From contig NZ_VISE01000001.1 in NCBI RefSeq assembly GCF_007827275.1, positions 4,154,001-4,218,000 on the forward strand: a stretch of 64,000 nucleotides of DNA, in the 5' to 3' direction. Within the stretch, counting starts at the first letter, position 1. The number at the start of each line of letters is the position of its first letter. A model generated the notes under the pieces. It made no database searches and had not been told where the DNA came from. It saw nothing but the letters and a program-made list of their open reading frames with translations. Made by a program: the position numbers and the translations under genes. Positions 9,683-17,994 of the stretch are shown here, piece after piece. This stretch comes from Gillisia sp. Hel_I_86. GTDB lineage: Bacteria > Bacteroidota > Bacteroidia > Flavobacteriales > Flavobacteriaceae.

Positions 9683-9758
9683 CTTGTCATTTCGAAGAAG
9701 TGAAACGACTGAGAAATCTGTTTCAAAATAGATTTCTCCCAAGGGTCGAAATGCCAAG
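9683..9758. repeat. Palindromic REP/MITE-like intergenic element
   Basis: The outer arms CTTGTCATTTCGA and TCGAAATGCCAAG pair with one mismatch. An inner pair, GAGAAATCTGTTT and the AGATTTCTC segment, forms a second stem inside the first. Such C-A-T-T-T-C-G-A palindromes with an inner GAGAAATC stem are dispersed intergenic repeats in flavobacterial genomes, as far as I know. It shares the dps-ATPase gap with the hairpin at 9621-9638. Confidence 0.7.
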
Positions 9759-9820
9759 CTAACTTTAAAAAGAATTTCATTCTTTTGTTTTAAAACTATG
9801 GATTCCAATTCCATAGTGGT

Positions 9821-10297
9821 TTATTTTTTTAGAAATGAAGAATACATCCAAACTTGTTTCTCTTGTAATTGAATATAATCGCTCATGAGGGCGTTAGTAC
9901 CTTCATCATCGGCATCGGCAGCAATTTCTAAAATTTCGCGCTGCAAAAGCAGAATCACTTGATAGCCATCCAATATATGTTCAACAGCTACCAACCCATC
10001 CGATACTTTTTTGCTTTCAGCTATTTTGGATGACTCAATATATTTTGAATAGGTATGTTCTGGCGAATGTCCCAAGGTTAATATTCGCTCTGCCACTTCA
10101 TCAATTTTTAATTGTAAATCACTGTAAAGCTCTTCAAATTTTAAATGCAGTTCAAAGAATTTATCCCCTTTGATATGCCAATGAAACCCTCTTGTATTCT
10201 GGTAAAAAATTGAATAGTTTGCTAATAGCTTGTTCAATTTATCGGCCAGTGCTTTTGATTTTCCTGTATCCAGACCAATTTTATTTAGATTTTTCAT
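9821..10297 (-). CDS. dps: Dps-family ferritin (DNA protection, iron storage)
   Basis: This 158-residue four-helix protein forms dodecamers that oxidise Fe2+ with peroxide and shield DNA. The ferroxidase ligands are visible: His in GFHWHIKG, the acidic series in ELHLKFEELY, and the KIDEVAERI segment. Length and motifs are complete. It sits in the middle of an efflux cluster, between a lipoprotein gene 23 bases upstream and the ABC ATPases downstream, which is an unusual location and suggests a joint response to oxidative or toxic stress. Confidence 0.94.
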   Translation of the reverse strand: MKNLNKIGLDTGKSKALADKLNKLLANYSIFYQNTRGFHWHIKGDKFFELHLKFEELYSDLQLKIDEVAERILTLGHSPEHTYSKYIESSKIAESKKVSDGLVAVEHILDGYQVILLLQREILEIAADADDEGTNALMSDYIQLQEKQVWMYSSFLKK

Positions 10298-10319
10298 AAC
10301 ATGTGTTTTTTATTAATTT

Positions 10320-10820
10320 TTATTGAAAATAGGTGTAATATCCTTCAAGATTTTCCTCGATCCTGTACGTGATTATAGTTGCTTGACTTAATGTAGAAGT
10401 ATTGGATAAGGCTTCAATTTTTTCCACCAACGGAAGTAAGAACACATGAAGATTGTCGTGTGAAGCTCCCTGCATGGTACATTCTTTCACCACGAAATTC
10501 TTCTCCTCATTTAATTTCGTGGCGAGCCTATGGTAATCCTCCAAAGTTTTTAGGTCGCTGGATTTAATTAGATCGAGCATCTTATCTACACCTTGGGTAG
10601 TTTCCATATTAGCTTGCCATTTTGAACCTGAGTCTAGTTTAATTTCATCTACCCAGGCATTATTCATTGCAGAGGATTGCACAGGTGATTTCTTTGTCTC
10701 CTGTTTAGGGACAGAAGTTGCTTTCTCAGCATCATTTGTACTATCATTTGCTTGTTTGTTTTCTTTGCAGCCCAATAAAAAGACTGAAAAGATCATTGTT
10801 ATAAAGTTTACTTTCTTCAT
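10320..10820 (-). CDS. Predicted lipoprotein of unknown function
   Basis: The 166-residue protein starts with a lipoprotein signal ending in FLLGCKEN, so Cys 17 is the likely lipidation site. A low-complexity Asn/Thr/Lys-rich linker follows (about residues 20-50), then a helical domain (about 55-165) with segments such as TLEDYHRLATKLNEEKN and NLHVFLLPLVEKIE that suggest a small helical bundle. I do not recognise the family. It lies between HlyD and Dps genes with short gaps (45 and 22 bases) and is probably in the same transcript. Confidence 0.8.
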   Translation of the reverse strand: MKKVNFITMIFSVFLLGCKENKQANDSTNDAEKATSVPKQETKKSPVQSSAMNNAWVDEIKLDSGSKWQANMETTQGVDKMLDLIKSSDLKTLEDYHRLATKLNEEKNFVVKECTMQGASHDNLHVFLLPLVEKIEALSNTSTLSQATIITYRIEENLEGYYTYFQ

Positions 10821-10865
10821 GATTTTAGTTTTACTGTTTTTTTTTAGGTTAACTAACTTTACTGG

Positions 10866-11771
10866 TTATTGAGAAACCCACATTTCGGCAGGCATTCCAA
10901 TCTTTAGGCTACCGTCGTTTTTTACGTCTATTTTTACCGAATACACCAGGGCCACGCGTTCTTCTTTTGTTTGAATGATTTTGGGTGTGAATTCTGCCTC
11001 AGAAGCAATCCAACTAATTTTGCCCTTATAGGATTTCATTGTATCGCCATCATCTATTTTCACCGTAACTTCCTGCCCTATTTTGATACTTGCCAACTGT
11101 GGCTCGCCTATGTAGGTGCGCAATTGCATGGTAGATAAATCTGCGATTTTATAGAGCGGTTTCCCAAAATTGGTAATCTCATCTATTTCTGCATATTTTA
11201 CCAATACCGTCCCGTTTATGGGGTTAATGATCTTGCTTTTTTCGATTTGGTCGTCAATTTGTTTGAGTTGTACATCAATGCTTTTTAGTTCATTTACCAC
11301 GGGGGCATTTTGAATTTCAACACTTCTAATTTGCTGGTTTATCACATTCATCTCCCCTGTAATATCATCCAATTGCTTTTGCGTTCCCGCATTGTCCCTA
11401 ATAAGATTTTTTGTTCGGATTTTATTGATGTTTGCAGTTTCCAATTTAGCTTTCAGCACCTCAATTTCAGATAACACCCCTTTGGATTTAGAGCTTATTA
11501 CTTCTTTGGAGACCAAAAGTTGTTCTCGTTTAAGCGATAGGGGAATAGTGTCTATATACCCTACAAAAACCCCTTTTTGAATACGATTTCCTTCGTTGAC
11601 ATTGAACTGAATTAATTTTCCGGTATTTTCTGCGGAAACCGTGATTTCCGTAGCTTCAAAATTACCATAGCCATCGGCTCTCCCGTCATTGGAATTACAG
11701 GATACTAGGCTTACACTAAGTAAGCCCATGCCCAAAAATATGTATAGTTGCTTCTTCATATCAAAAATCAT
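10866..11771 (-). CDS. HlyD-family membrane fusion protein (periplasmic adaptor)
   Basis: This 301-residue adaptor has a lipoprotein-type N-terminus (LLSVSLVSCNSND), a first lipoyl half (about 40-75), a coiled-coil hairpin (about 80-175), the second lipoyl half (INPINGTVLVKYAEIDEIT) and a beta-barrel domain. It should bridge the ABC-2 permeases and the TolC-like channel encoded just upstream. The start given overlaps the TolC stop in an ATGA arrangement; an ATG 12 bases further in (11759) gives a cleaner signal peptide and is an alternative. Confidence 0.93.
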   Translation of the reverse strand: MIFDMKKQLYIFLGMGLLSVSLVSCNSNDGRADGYGNFEATEITVSAENTGKLIQFNVNEGNRIQKGVFVGYIDTIPLSLKREQLLVSKEVISSKSKGVLSEIEVLKAKLETANINKIRTKNLIRDNAGTQKQLDDITGEMNVINQQIRSVEIQNAPVVNELKSIDVQLKQIDDQIEKSKIINPINGTVLVKYAEIDEITNFGKPLYKIADLSTMQLRTYIGEPQLASIKIGQEVTVKIDDGDTMKSYKGKISWIASEAEFTPKIIQTKEERVALVYSVKIDVKNDGSLKIGMPAEMWVSQ

Positions 11772-13018
11772 TGTCCTTTTATAATGTTATAATTTGCTTT
11801 TGCCAATTGTAATTGAATGTTATGTGTAACAAGGTTGTTCTCAGATTCGTATAAATTGGTGAGTTCTGTTATGTAAGCCGATGCGGTTATTACGCCATTC
11901 CGCAATTGGGATTCGGCTGCATTTAATATATCTTTTCTAAGTTCGATTATTTCTTCATCGGTTGCTATGAATTCAGAAATTTTACTAATCTCCTTTTGCT
12001 GCTCATTAAGTTCAATATTAGTGTTTAGCGTAAATGATTGGGTTTCACTATCAACAATTTCCTGATTGATAAGCAATGACTTGCGTTGTTTCTTATTGGA
12101 ATTCCAATCAAATACGTTCCAATTTAATTTTAAGCCAACCACATAAAAAGCCTGAAATGAATTGTCCAATATGTTAAGACCGGGATTGCCATAGCCGGCA
12201 TCTGCAAATCCCAAAAGTTTTGGGGAGTTTTCTTTGGACAGCAACTGTTCTGAACTTTCAATTTCCAGTTTCTTCAATTTAAAAAATTCCACTTCCGGAC
12301 GCTCCATATTAGAAGAAAAATCGGTTGTAATTATAGGCCGGGAGAATTCTGTTTCCAGGTTTAAATCTTTGCCAACCAAAAAAGACAAGGTTTCTATGAG
12401 CACTAGCTCATTTTTTTGCACTTCGGTCAACTGTTGTTCAATTAAAAGCAGTTCAGATTCAATTGTTTTATCTGAAGTAGGTAAGAGCACCCCATATTCA
12501 ATCCCAGATTTCACTTCTTTTAATTTGGTTTGAAGTTGTGATTTTCTGGAAAGCAATAAAAGGTTTTTTTCCTGGGTCAACAATATAGAAAAATAAAGCT
12601 GATTGACCTGTTTTTTTAATTGATATAGGTCTACTTCCAACTTTTTTTGCCGGGTTGCCAGAGCTGCTTTGGCCAAATTGGTTTTGGCATTGATTGTTCC
12701 CCCGGCATAAATTAATTGGTTCACCGAAGCTGTTGCCCGGTATTGATCTTTATTGAGGGGTTCTATTGTGGAATTTGCAAGTGGGATTTCAATAACATCT
12801 GACTGATACGTGGTTTGTGCCGAAAGGCCCAATTGCGGCAGCCTTTCAGTTTTGATAATTTCCAGATCTATCGTAGTTTGATTTTCCATTAGCACATTTT
12901 GTTGCGCTAAAGGATAATGGGTGTCCACCAATAGATAACATTCTTCCAGGGTAATTTGGTCCTGGGCAAAAAGACCAAAGGGAATTAGTAGAACAATATA
13001 TAAGATAAGATGTTTCAT
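11768..13018 (-). CDS. TolC-like outer membrane efflux protein
   Basis: This 416-residue protein has a signal peptide (ending near LFAQDQ) followed by two repeats of the outer-membrane efflux fold: long alpha-helical stretches with a beta segment, as in GLSAQTTYQ and the LKLNWNVFDWNSNKKQR segment. It is slightly shorter than E. coli TolC but typical for Bacteroidota partners of HlyD-ABC systems. It is the first structural gene after the TetR regulator (37-base gap) and overlaps the HlyD gene. Confidence 0.93.
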   Translation of the reverse strand: MKHLILYIVLLIPFGLFAQDQITLEECYLLVDTHYPLAQQNVLMENQTTIDLEIIKTERLPQLGLSAQTTYQSDVIEIPLANSTIEPLNKDQYRATASVNQLIYAGGTINAKTNLAKAALATRQKKLEVDLYQLKKQVNQLYFSILLTQEKNLLLLSRKSQLQTKLKEVKSGIEYGVLLPTSDKTIESELLLIEQQLTEVQKNELVLIETLSFLVGKDLNLETEFSRPIITTDFSSNMERPEVEFFKLKKLEIESSEQLLSKENSPKLLGFADAGYGNPGLNILDNSFQAFYVVGLKLNWNVFDWNSNKKQRKSLLINQEIVDSETQSFTLNTNIELNEQQKEISKISEFIATDEEIIELRKDILNAAESQLRNGVITASAYITELTNLYESENNLVTHNIQLQLAKANYNIIKGQ

Positions 13019-13055
13019 CTGTTGATATTTTTAAAAAGGTCAGATTTAATTCATT

Positions 13056-13667
13056 TTAGTTTTTTATTGCATTAATAATAAAATCTGCAACTTCAATTTT
13101 CCTTTCTTCCATTAATCGTTTGAAGGACTTATCGTCGATATTCACAAAGGCTTGGATCAAGGGAGTGGCCACAAAGGGGAAAATATTCAATGCCAGAATG
13201 TTAACAAACAGTTGCTCCCCTTTAATGGGTTTTAATATCCCACTTTCAACTTCAGCTGTCACCTGGGCCTTGAATTTTTTGATATTCGGAAAGCCTTTAC
13301 CGTCCTTCATTTTTAGGATGAAATCCGGGTTTCTGTTCAATTCCTGAATAATGAAATTGGGTAGGTATGGATGTTTGATAATAAACGAAATATAGTTGTG
13401 CGTAAAACTTATGATTTTTACTTCGATGGAAGAGTCATCGTTCAACACCTTGTTCAATTGCGGAGCCAACAAAGAGAAGGCTTTTTTAAAAACAGCTTCG
13501 AACAGCAATTGTTTGCTCCTGTAATAATAGTGCAACATCGCCTTATTTATCCCCGCTTCATTGGCTATTTCTTGCATCCGTGCACCATCCATTCCCTTAC
13601 GTTGGAAAACGTTCTCAGCTGCATTCAGGATCTGATTTTCAGTATTTTCATCTTTGCTTTTTAGCAT
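13056..13667 (-). CDS. TetR/AcrR-family transcriptional regulator of the efflux cluster
   Basis: The 203-residue protein has an N-terminal helix-turn-helix (about residues 10-55, with NAAENVFQRKGMDGARMQ and the recognition segment INKAMLHYYYRSK) and a helical ligand-binding domain. It heads the leftward TolC-HlyD-lipoprotein-Dps-ABC series. A perfect palindrome lies 14 bases in front of its start codon and overlaps a promoter box, as expected for an autorepressor. By family it should bind a small molecule and release the operon; the ligand is unknown. Confidence 0.93.
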   Translation of the reverse strand: MLKSKDENTENQILNAAENVFQRKGMDGARMQEIANEAGINKAMLHYYYRSKQLLFEAVFKKAFSLLAPQLNKVLNDDSSIEVKIISFTHNYISFIIKHPYLPNFIIQELNRNPDFILKMKDGKGFPNIKKFKAQVTAEVESGILKPIKGEQLFVNILALNIFPFVATPLIQAFVNIDDKSFKRLMEERKIEVADFIINAIKN

Positions 13668-13680
13668 AACAAACTATTTG

Positions 13681-13706
13681 GTTTAACCATTTGGTTAACA
13701 AAGATA
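13681..13706 (-). promoter_or_regulatory. Probable TetR operator overlapping a -7 promoter box
   Basis: Read on the minus strand, GTTAACCA-AA-TGGTTAAAC (13681-13699) is an 8-base-pair inverted repeat with a 2-base centre. Directly upstream on that strand, TATCTTTG (13699-13706) fits the Bacteroidota -7 consensus TAnnTTTG. The TetR start codon is at 13667. A repressor bound at the palindrome would cover the transcription start region. Confidence 0.65.
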
Positions 13707-13770
13707 ATTAAATATTTTTAATACCCTCATTAAAATTTTAGAAATAGTGAAATGGTCTTAATTGCTAGTG

Positions 13771-14472
13771 CTACCCTGCTGATGATGGATTATCTTCAAG
13801 AATAAATTGTACAGCCATCTCTGCGTGCAACTGAGTGGTAGAAAACAACGGCAATTCAAAATCATTTTGGTCAAGAAGCAAAGGAAGTTCTGTACATCCC
13901 AAAATGATCCCCTCCGCCCCTTTTGTTTTGAGCAATTCCATCTGCTCTTTAAAAAAACTTTTTGATTCATCGGTAAATTTACCTTGGGTGAGTTCATGGG
14001 AAATATAAAAATGGCATTTATCTATATACTCGGGATCTGGAATTATTGTCTCAATACCAAAATTAGTATTTAAATATTCTTGCATAAAACCACGAGTCAT
14101 GGTAGGGCGGTTCCCCAATAATCCCAACTTCTTTATTTTATTATTTGTAGCTTTTACCCCAACCGCATCTGCGATATGTAAAATAGGAATTCCTATTTTG
14201 GGTTGCACGTAATCGAAAACCATATGAGGGGTATTTGCACAAATTACGAGCGCCTCTGCTCCGATACTTTCCAATTTTTTAGCAATATCGAGGTAGGCTG
14301 TATTTATTTTCTCCTTGTTCTGTTCGCGCATAAGTTCGATATTCAAACTATAAATAAGTAAAGGTGGGTTGCCCCAAGTGCCTCTTTTCTCACCTACCAG
14401 TTCATTGATCATCCTATAGTATACAATTGTAGAATGCCAGGAAGTACCACCTATTAGTCCTATTTTTTTCAT
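13771..14472 (-). CDS. Aspartate/glutamate racemase family protein
   Basis: This 233-residue protein is a cofactor-independent amino-acid racemase of the Asp/Glu racemase superfamily. Both catalytic cysteines are present: Cys 78 in VICANTPH and Cys 193 in LGCTELPLLL. The N-terminus KKIGLIGGTSWHST is typical of the aspartate racemase (YgeA-like) branch, and the Thr after the first Cys fits broad-specificity members. It is a single gene between the TetR operator region and a long gene-poor stretch. It probably supplies D-amino acids for the cell wall or catabolism. Confidence 0.9.
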   Translation of the reverse strand: MKKIGLIGGTSWHSTIVYYRMINELVGEKRGTWGNPPLLIYSLNIELMREQNKEKINTAYLDIAKKLESIGAEALVICANTPHMVFDYVQPKIGIPILHIADAVGVKATNNKIKKLGLLGNRPTMTRGFMQEYLNTNFGIETIIPDPEYIDKCHFYISHELTQGKFTDESKSFFKEQMELLKTKGAEGIILGCTELPLLLDQNDFELPLFSTTQLHAEMAVQFILEDNPSSAG

Positions 14473-14939
14473 ATCGCATCCATATTAAATGTTTTAAGAT
14501 TCTATTACATAATAAATTTACAAAGACGAATTGCTTTGGTTTATGACCCACGTCATAAAATTGGACAGCCATCTAGTCTGATTTTACTTCAAAATAAAAA
14601 TGATCGGATCTTGAAAAAATCCCTAATCGTGAGGAGTTGGTTCTTCTGGAAGCATAAGAACACACCACGTATGGATCAAACAAAAAAAGAAAAAAGGGGA
14701 AATCAAATGTTTGTCCTCACTTTTTGGCTGGCGAAAGGATTCCTGGATGCTTTCTGCGCTGCTACCTTTAAGACTACTTTTGCGCTCATCCTATATAAGG
14801 TAATTCTGATATAAAGGGGAGCCTTGCCATTTTTGGTTTTATTGGATTTTTGGATAGTGGTCCTTAACAAATGAACTAGGGTTGGTACTAGGAAACAAAA
14901 CGATTTGAGTCAAAAAGGCTTATCCCTCAAACAATAAAA

Positions 14940-15195
14940 GATTAAATCTTTTTGTTCCGTGTGCAGGATCTTGGAGGAAGCTTTTTCCCTGAAATCAAAT
15001 GCAAGGGAACATAATGGGATTACCCTGAAATTGCATCCAAAATTCACTGTTTAGCAAAGTTCGGCGCAAAAATCAGCCTGTTTATAGGGTTTTCAAGAGC
15101 ATTCGACGCAAATTAAAAAAAAAAGAAAAACCAAAATAGTCAATCTATTTATAATAATGTACCATGGTGTTGTCCGTTACCTTCTTGGTATTCCA
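14940..15195. repeat. Dispersed intergenic element, copy A
   Basis: Two segments of this stretch match the stretch at 22587-22790 in the same order. The first is the AAATCTTTTTG...GAAGCTTTTTCC...TGAAAT...AAATGCAA block at 14942-15015. The second is a CCGTTACC...TCTT...TATTCCA block near 15170. The spacing and the sequence between them differ. Neither copy lies inside a gene. The conserved blocks separated by variable sequence suggest a mobile or structured non-coding element. Confidence 0.55.
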
Positions 15196-15392
15196 ATTCC
15201 TTTTCTCCCATATTTGTTATCTACAACATGGAATTGCTTCATTTAATCGTTTCATTTCCATTTCTATTAGACCCTTGCTCAGTACCAAGTACATAGGGCT
15301 GGTGTTTTTGATAGTTGATGTTGCGCAATACAAATATCCGCAAGCCTTTTTATTTTGTTAAAGTCAAAAGGAGGTCTTATAGTATATCATTA

Positions 15393-15504
15393 GTGTCCGA
15401 TTAAACTTTTTAAAAACGGGATTTCCTTAATGGATTTCCCGCTTTATAGTAATTTGGTTTTACCACAAACTAAAATACTATGAACAACCCACTTTAGCGG
15501 ACAT
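15393..15504. repeat. Short element with IS-like inverted ends
   Basis: The left edge reads GTGTCCGATTAAAC and the right edge, read inward on the other strand, ATGTCCGCTAAAGT. These pair with two or three mismatches and bound about 112 bases without a transposase. An inner hairpin GGGATTTCC/GGATTTCCC is also visible. The arrangement fits a deletion derivative or MITE of an IS whose full copy is not in the window. Confidence 0.4.
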
Positions 15505-15876
15505 CCAATAATCTAACAATTGTTAACTTGATCCCACGGCAGATTGTTGATCGGACAGTCGATTCTTTTGATATTGATCGGTACTAAAAGACATGCAAGA
15601 CCTATGAACATTTCACCACAAAAGAAAAATGCGCTTTACAAGAGCGTGGCAGAATTTTACATGGAAGATGCGGCACTGGAGACTGTACTCAAGGACGAGG
15701 TCATAACCATTGAGGAAAAAGAGCTGGCCCTATAGTTAAGGCACATAGTCCACTGGGATGAAAAGAACCAAAAAGTGCGAGTCTTAGATCAAAAATTTTA
15801 GAATTTCTAATATATGTTGCCTTTGATACAATTTAAGGCATTATGGATTAACCTATCTGCATTATTTTTTACCCAA

Positions 15877-16134
15877 TCAAACATTGTTAATCGTGTTAAT
15901 TGTTCCTGAAATGGTACAGGACAACTTTATGATATTGTAGATAGTACCAAACTTTTCAATGTTCTTTTTAAGTAAGTCTGTGTTGAGTTTTTTATAGTTG
16001 CCATAAATTGTCAAATCGTAAACGATGCTATCTATTATTGGCGGATTTTCAAGACGTGCCGCATTGACTTCAATAGTGGCTTTTGTAAAGGTAAATTTCA
16101 AATAGACGATATGATTGTTAAAAAAATCAATCAA
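15877..16134 (-). CDS. Small protein after ArsR, resembling the C-terminal half of OsmC proteins
   Basis: The 85-residue protein overlaps the end of the ArsR gene by 8 bases, so the two are translationally coupled. The central pattern (PPIIDSIVYDLTIYGNYKK followed by LLKKNIEKFGTIYN) resembles the last strand-helix-strand unit of OsmC-like peroxidases. The catalytic Cys of that family is absent: the position reads EKFGTIYN instead of a Cys-containing turn. It may be a diverged metal or redox binding subunit or a remnant of a larger gene. The OsmC link is tentative. Confidence 0.55.
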   Translation of the reverse strand: MIDFFNNHIVYLKFTFTKATIEVNAARLENPPIIDSIVYDLTIYGNYKKLNTDLLKKNIEKFGTIYNIIKLSCTISGTINTINNV

Positions 16135-16432
16135 AAAATTGCTGAAATAATGTTTTTGCCATTTTCCAGTTTTCTTGATTGATACAGTACTTTATTTTGG
16201 GTGGTTTTAATTCTCCTTGAATTAGCCCAGCGTTTTTTAATTCTTTAAGATGTTGGGAAACTGTGGATTGTGCCAAAGGAAATACATCTACCAAATCGCC
16301 AGTGTAACAACACGACTGATTTTCAAGATGCTTTAAAATGGCAATCCGGGTGGGATGACCTAAAGCTTTAGCCAATTTTGCCAAAGTTTCGGTATCTTCC
16401 GTGTATTCAATTTGTTTTATGCTACTTTTCAT
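16127..16432 (-). CDS. ArsR/SmtB-family metal-responsive repressor
   Basis: This 101-residue winged helix protein has the ArsR fold with LAKLAKALGHPTRIAIL near the N-terminus, then a Cys pair (ENQSCCYTGDLVDV) at the position of the classic metal-binding ELCVCDL motif, and a recognition helix AQSTVSQHLKELKNAGLI. The start at 16432 was chosen because the homology begins there. The open frame continues upstream to 16693 but that part is antisense to the cytochrome b gene. Arsenite or thiol-type ligands are possible from the Cys pair. Confidence 0.9.
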   Translation of the reverse strand: MKSSIKQIEYTEDTETLAKLAKALGHPTRIAILKHLENQSCCYTGDLVDVFPLAQSTVSQHLKELKNAGLIQGELKPPKIKYCINQENWKMAKTLFQQFFD

Positions 16433-16461
16433 GTTTCTTTTCTTTAGTGCGTTCGTGCATT

Positions 16462-17040
16462 TTAATTTTTGTTTTTTGAGCCGCTCAGAATTCTTGAAAT
16501 TATTCCTTTTTGATTTGTAAATTCTGCTATAAATACACCAGCTAAATGGATTACGATAAATCCTATCAAGTAATAAATACCAAATACATGGATGTCTTCC
16601 ATTGGTTTTTTTAACTCTTTTGAACCAAATTCTATTATAAGTCCAGTAATTAATGAAATAACAACACCAAAATAAAAAATGAGATATGTCCATTTTTGAA
16701 ATTTCTCCTTTATAGACAGAGTTTTGCCAAAAGGATTTTGAAACTTCATATGCCCAAAAAGGGGAAGGATAAAACGCAAGCTAAATAGCCCTGTCAATAC
16801 ATAACCTAGGTATATATGCCAATTCCACATGGTTTGTCTTATCTTTTTTGCTAAAACAATGAGTTGTTCCTGAGATAAAACCTAGTCGGTACCACTCAAA
16901 TAATCTTGAATGATAGCTGCCACATTATACTTATTCATCCAAGTTGATCGCAAAAAAATCGTAATTAAAAGTAGTAGAAATGAGACAGCAATTGCCCAAT
17001 GAATTATGCGATATGTTTTAGAATACCTTATTTTTTCCAT
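16462..17040 (-). pseudogene. Cytochrome b561-type membrane protein with an in-frame stop
   Basis: Reading leftward from 17040, a frame begins MEKIRYSKTYRIIHWAIAVS, the typical start of bacterial cytochrome b561 proteins with the first heme His. It runs 52 codons to a TAG at 16882-16884. The same frame then continues through VLSQEQLIVLAKKI into the WNWHIYLGYVLTG segment and three more helices to 16462, with further His residues in HVFGIYYLIGFIVIHLAG. A single base change (a stop in place of a sense codon) therefore splits an otherwise complete gene of about 192 codons. Real mutation, recoding and sequence error cannot be told apart here. Confidence 0.85.
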
Positions 17041-17136
17041 GATATTCGTATTTAGTGTATCAGTTTTGTGTTTTTAACAACATCATATTGGGCAACTATT
17101 GCATGCTGTTTTTTTTAATATTCAATCATTCATTTT

Positions 17137-17844
17137 CTAGTTTAAACTAACTCCAAATAGATATCCTACCAATGCCGTCAATCCCATTGCGACTGTCCCC
17201 CAAAAAGTGATCCTGATTACTGCTTTCCCAATACTGGAACCTCCTGTTTTAGCTGATAGACCACCTAAAATAATCAGGAATAAAATGGCGAAACCATAGA
17301 GGGAATATTCCATGCTTTTTAATGGTAGGAACAGTGTTACCAATAGAGGAAGTACGCCTCCAACCGTAAAGGCGGCCCCAGATGCAAATGCAGCTTGTAT
17401 GGGATTGGCCTTACTCATTTCACTAATACCCAACTCATCCCTAACGTGCGCCGCCAACGCGTCTTTCTCCGTTAATTCTTTAGCAACGGTTAATGCGGTT
17501 TGATTTTTTAGCCCTCGCTTTTCATAAATTTCGGCTAATCGCAGTAATTCTATTTCAGGCATTTCCTCTAGTTCTTGCCTTTCTCTCTCGATGTCTGCTT
17601 GTTCTATATCTGTTTGAGAGCTCACAGAGACGTATTCTCCTGCTGCCATGGATAAAGCACCGGCAACTAATCCGGCCACCGTTGCCAATATCACGGGTTC
17701 CCTGAAATCACTTGCGGCGGCAACACCTATAGCAAGACTCGCTGTTGATAGAATACCGTCATTTGCTCCAAGGACAGCTGCCCTTAACCAATTACTTCGG
17801 TGTATATAATGATTGTCTAGATAATCATCTTCAAATTCTGACAT
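17137..17844 (-). CDS. VIT1/CCC1-family iron or manganese transporter
   Basis: The 235-residue membrane protein belongs to the VIT family, which moves Fe2+ or Mn2+ out of the cytosol. The first helix carries LRAAVLGANDGILSTASLAIGV, followed by a second helix with AGALSMAAGEYVSVSSQ, both diagnostic. A cytoplasmic helical metal-binding domain rich in Glu (about residues 80-140, with ERERQELEEMPE) lies before the last three helices. It stands alone, upstream of the cytochrome b561 remnant. Together with Dps it adds an iron-handling theme. Confidence 0.94.
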   Translation of the reverse strand: MSEFEDDYLDNHYIHRSNWLRAAVLGANDGILSTASLAIGVAAASDFREPVILATVAGLVAGALSMAAGEYVSVSSQTDIEQADIERERQELEEMPEIELLRLAEIYEKRGLKNQTALTVAKELTEKDALAAHVRDELGISEMSKANPIQAAFASGAAFTVGGVLPLLVTLFLPLKSMEYSLYGFAILFLIILGGLSAKTGGSSIGKAVIRITFWGTVAMGLTALVGYLFGVSLN

Positions 17845-17994
17845 ACTTTAATTTCTTATTTCTTATCGCAAATATACGATAGGTACTTGAGCTGAAATGT
17901 GACAAAGGTCACATTTCAAAAAATAAAAATTTCTTGAAACCAACGATCTTTGAGGGAGTACCGTCGGGGGGAATTATTTAGGTTAATAAATATT

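Larger units (their letters stand above)
14473..15876. other. Gene-poor 1.4 kb stretch with repeats and remnants
   Basis: No convincing intact gene lies here. The short open frames at 14536-14814 and 15164-15361 have no recognisable domains and unusual composition. It contains one copy of a dispersed element (14940-15195), an inverted-repeat fragment (15393-15504) and a decayed short frame (15604-15801). That last frame reads through ALYKSVAEFYMEDAAL, has an in-frame TAG, and continues with HIVHWDEKNQKVRVL; it looks like the end of a lost gene I cannot name. Confidence 0.6.

Noticed and set aside
14536-14814. A 92-codon frame on the plus strand
   Set aside because: No domain, no neighbouring partner, many unusual codons, and it lies in a gene-poor stretch with repeats; probably chance.
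15164-15361. A 65-codon hydrophobic frame
   Set aside because: It overlaps the conserved block of the dispersed intergenic element, which explains its conservation better than a protein.
16433-16693. N-terminal extension of the ArsR protein
   Set aside because: The extra 87 codons are antisense to the cytochrome b561 remnant and have no domain; the family homology begins at 16432.
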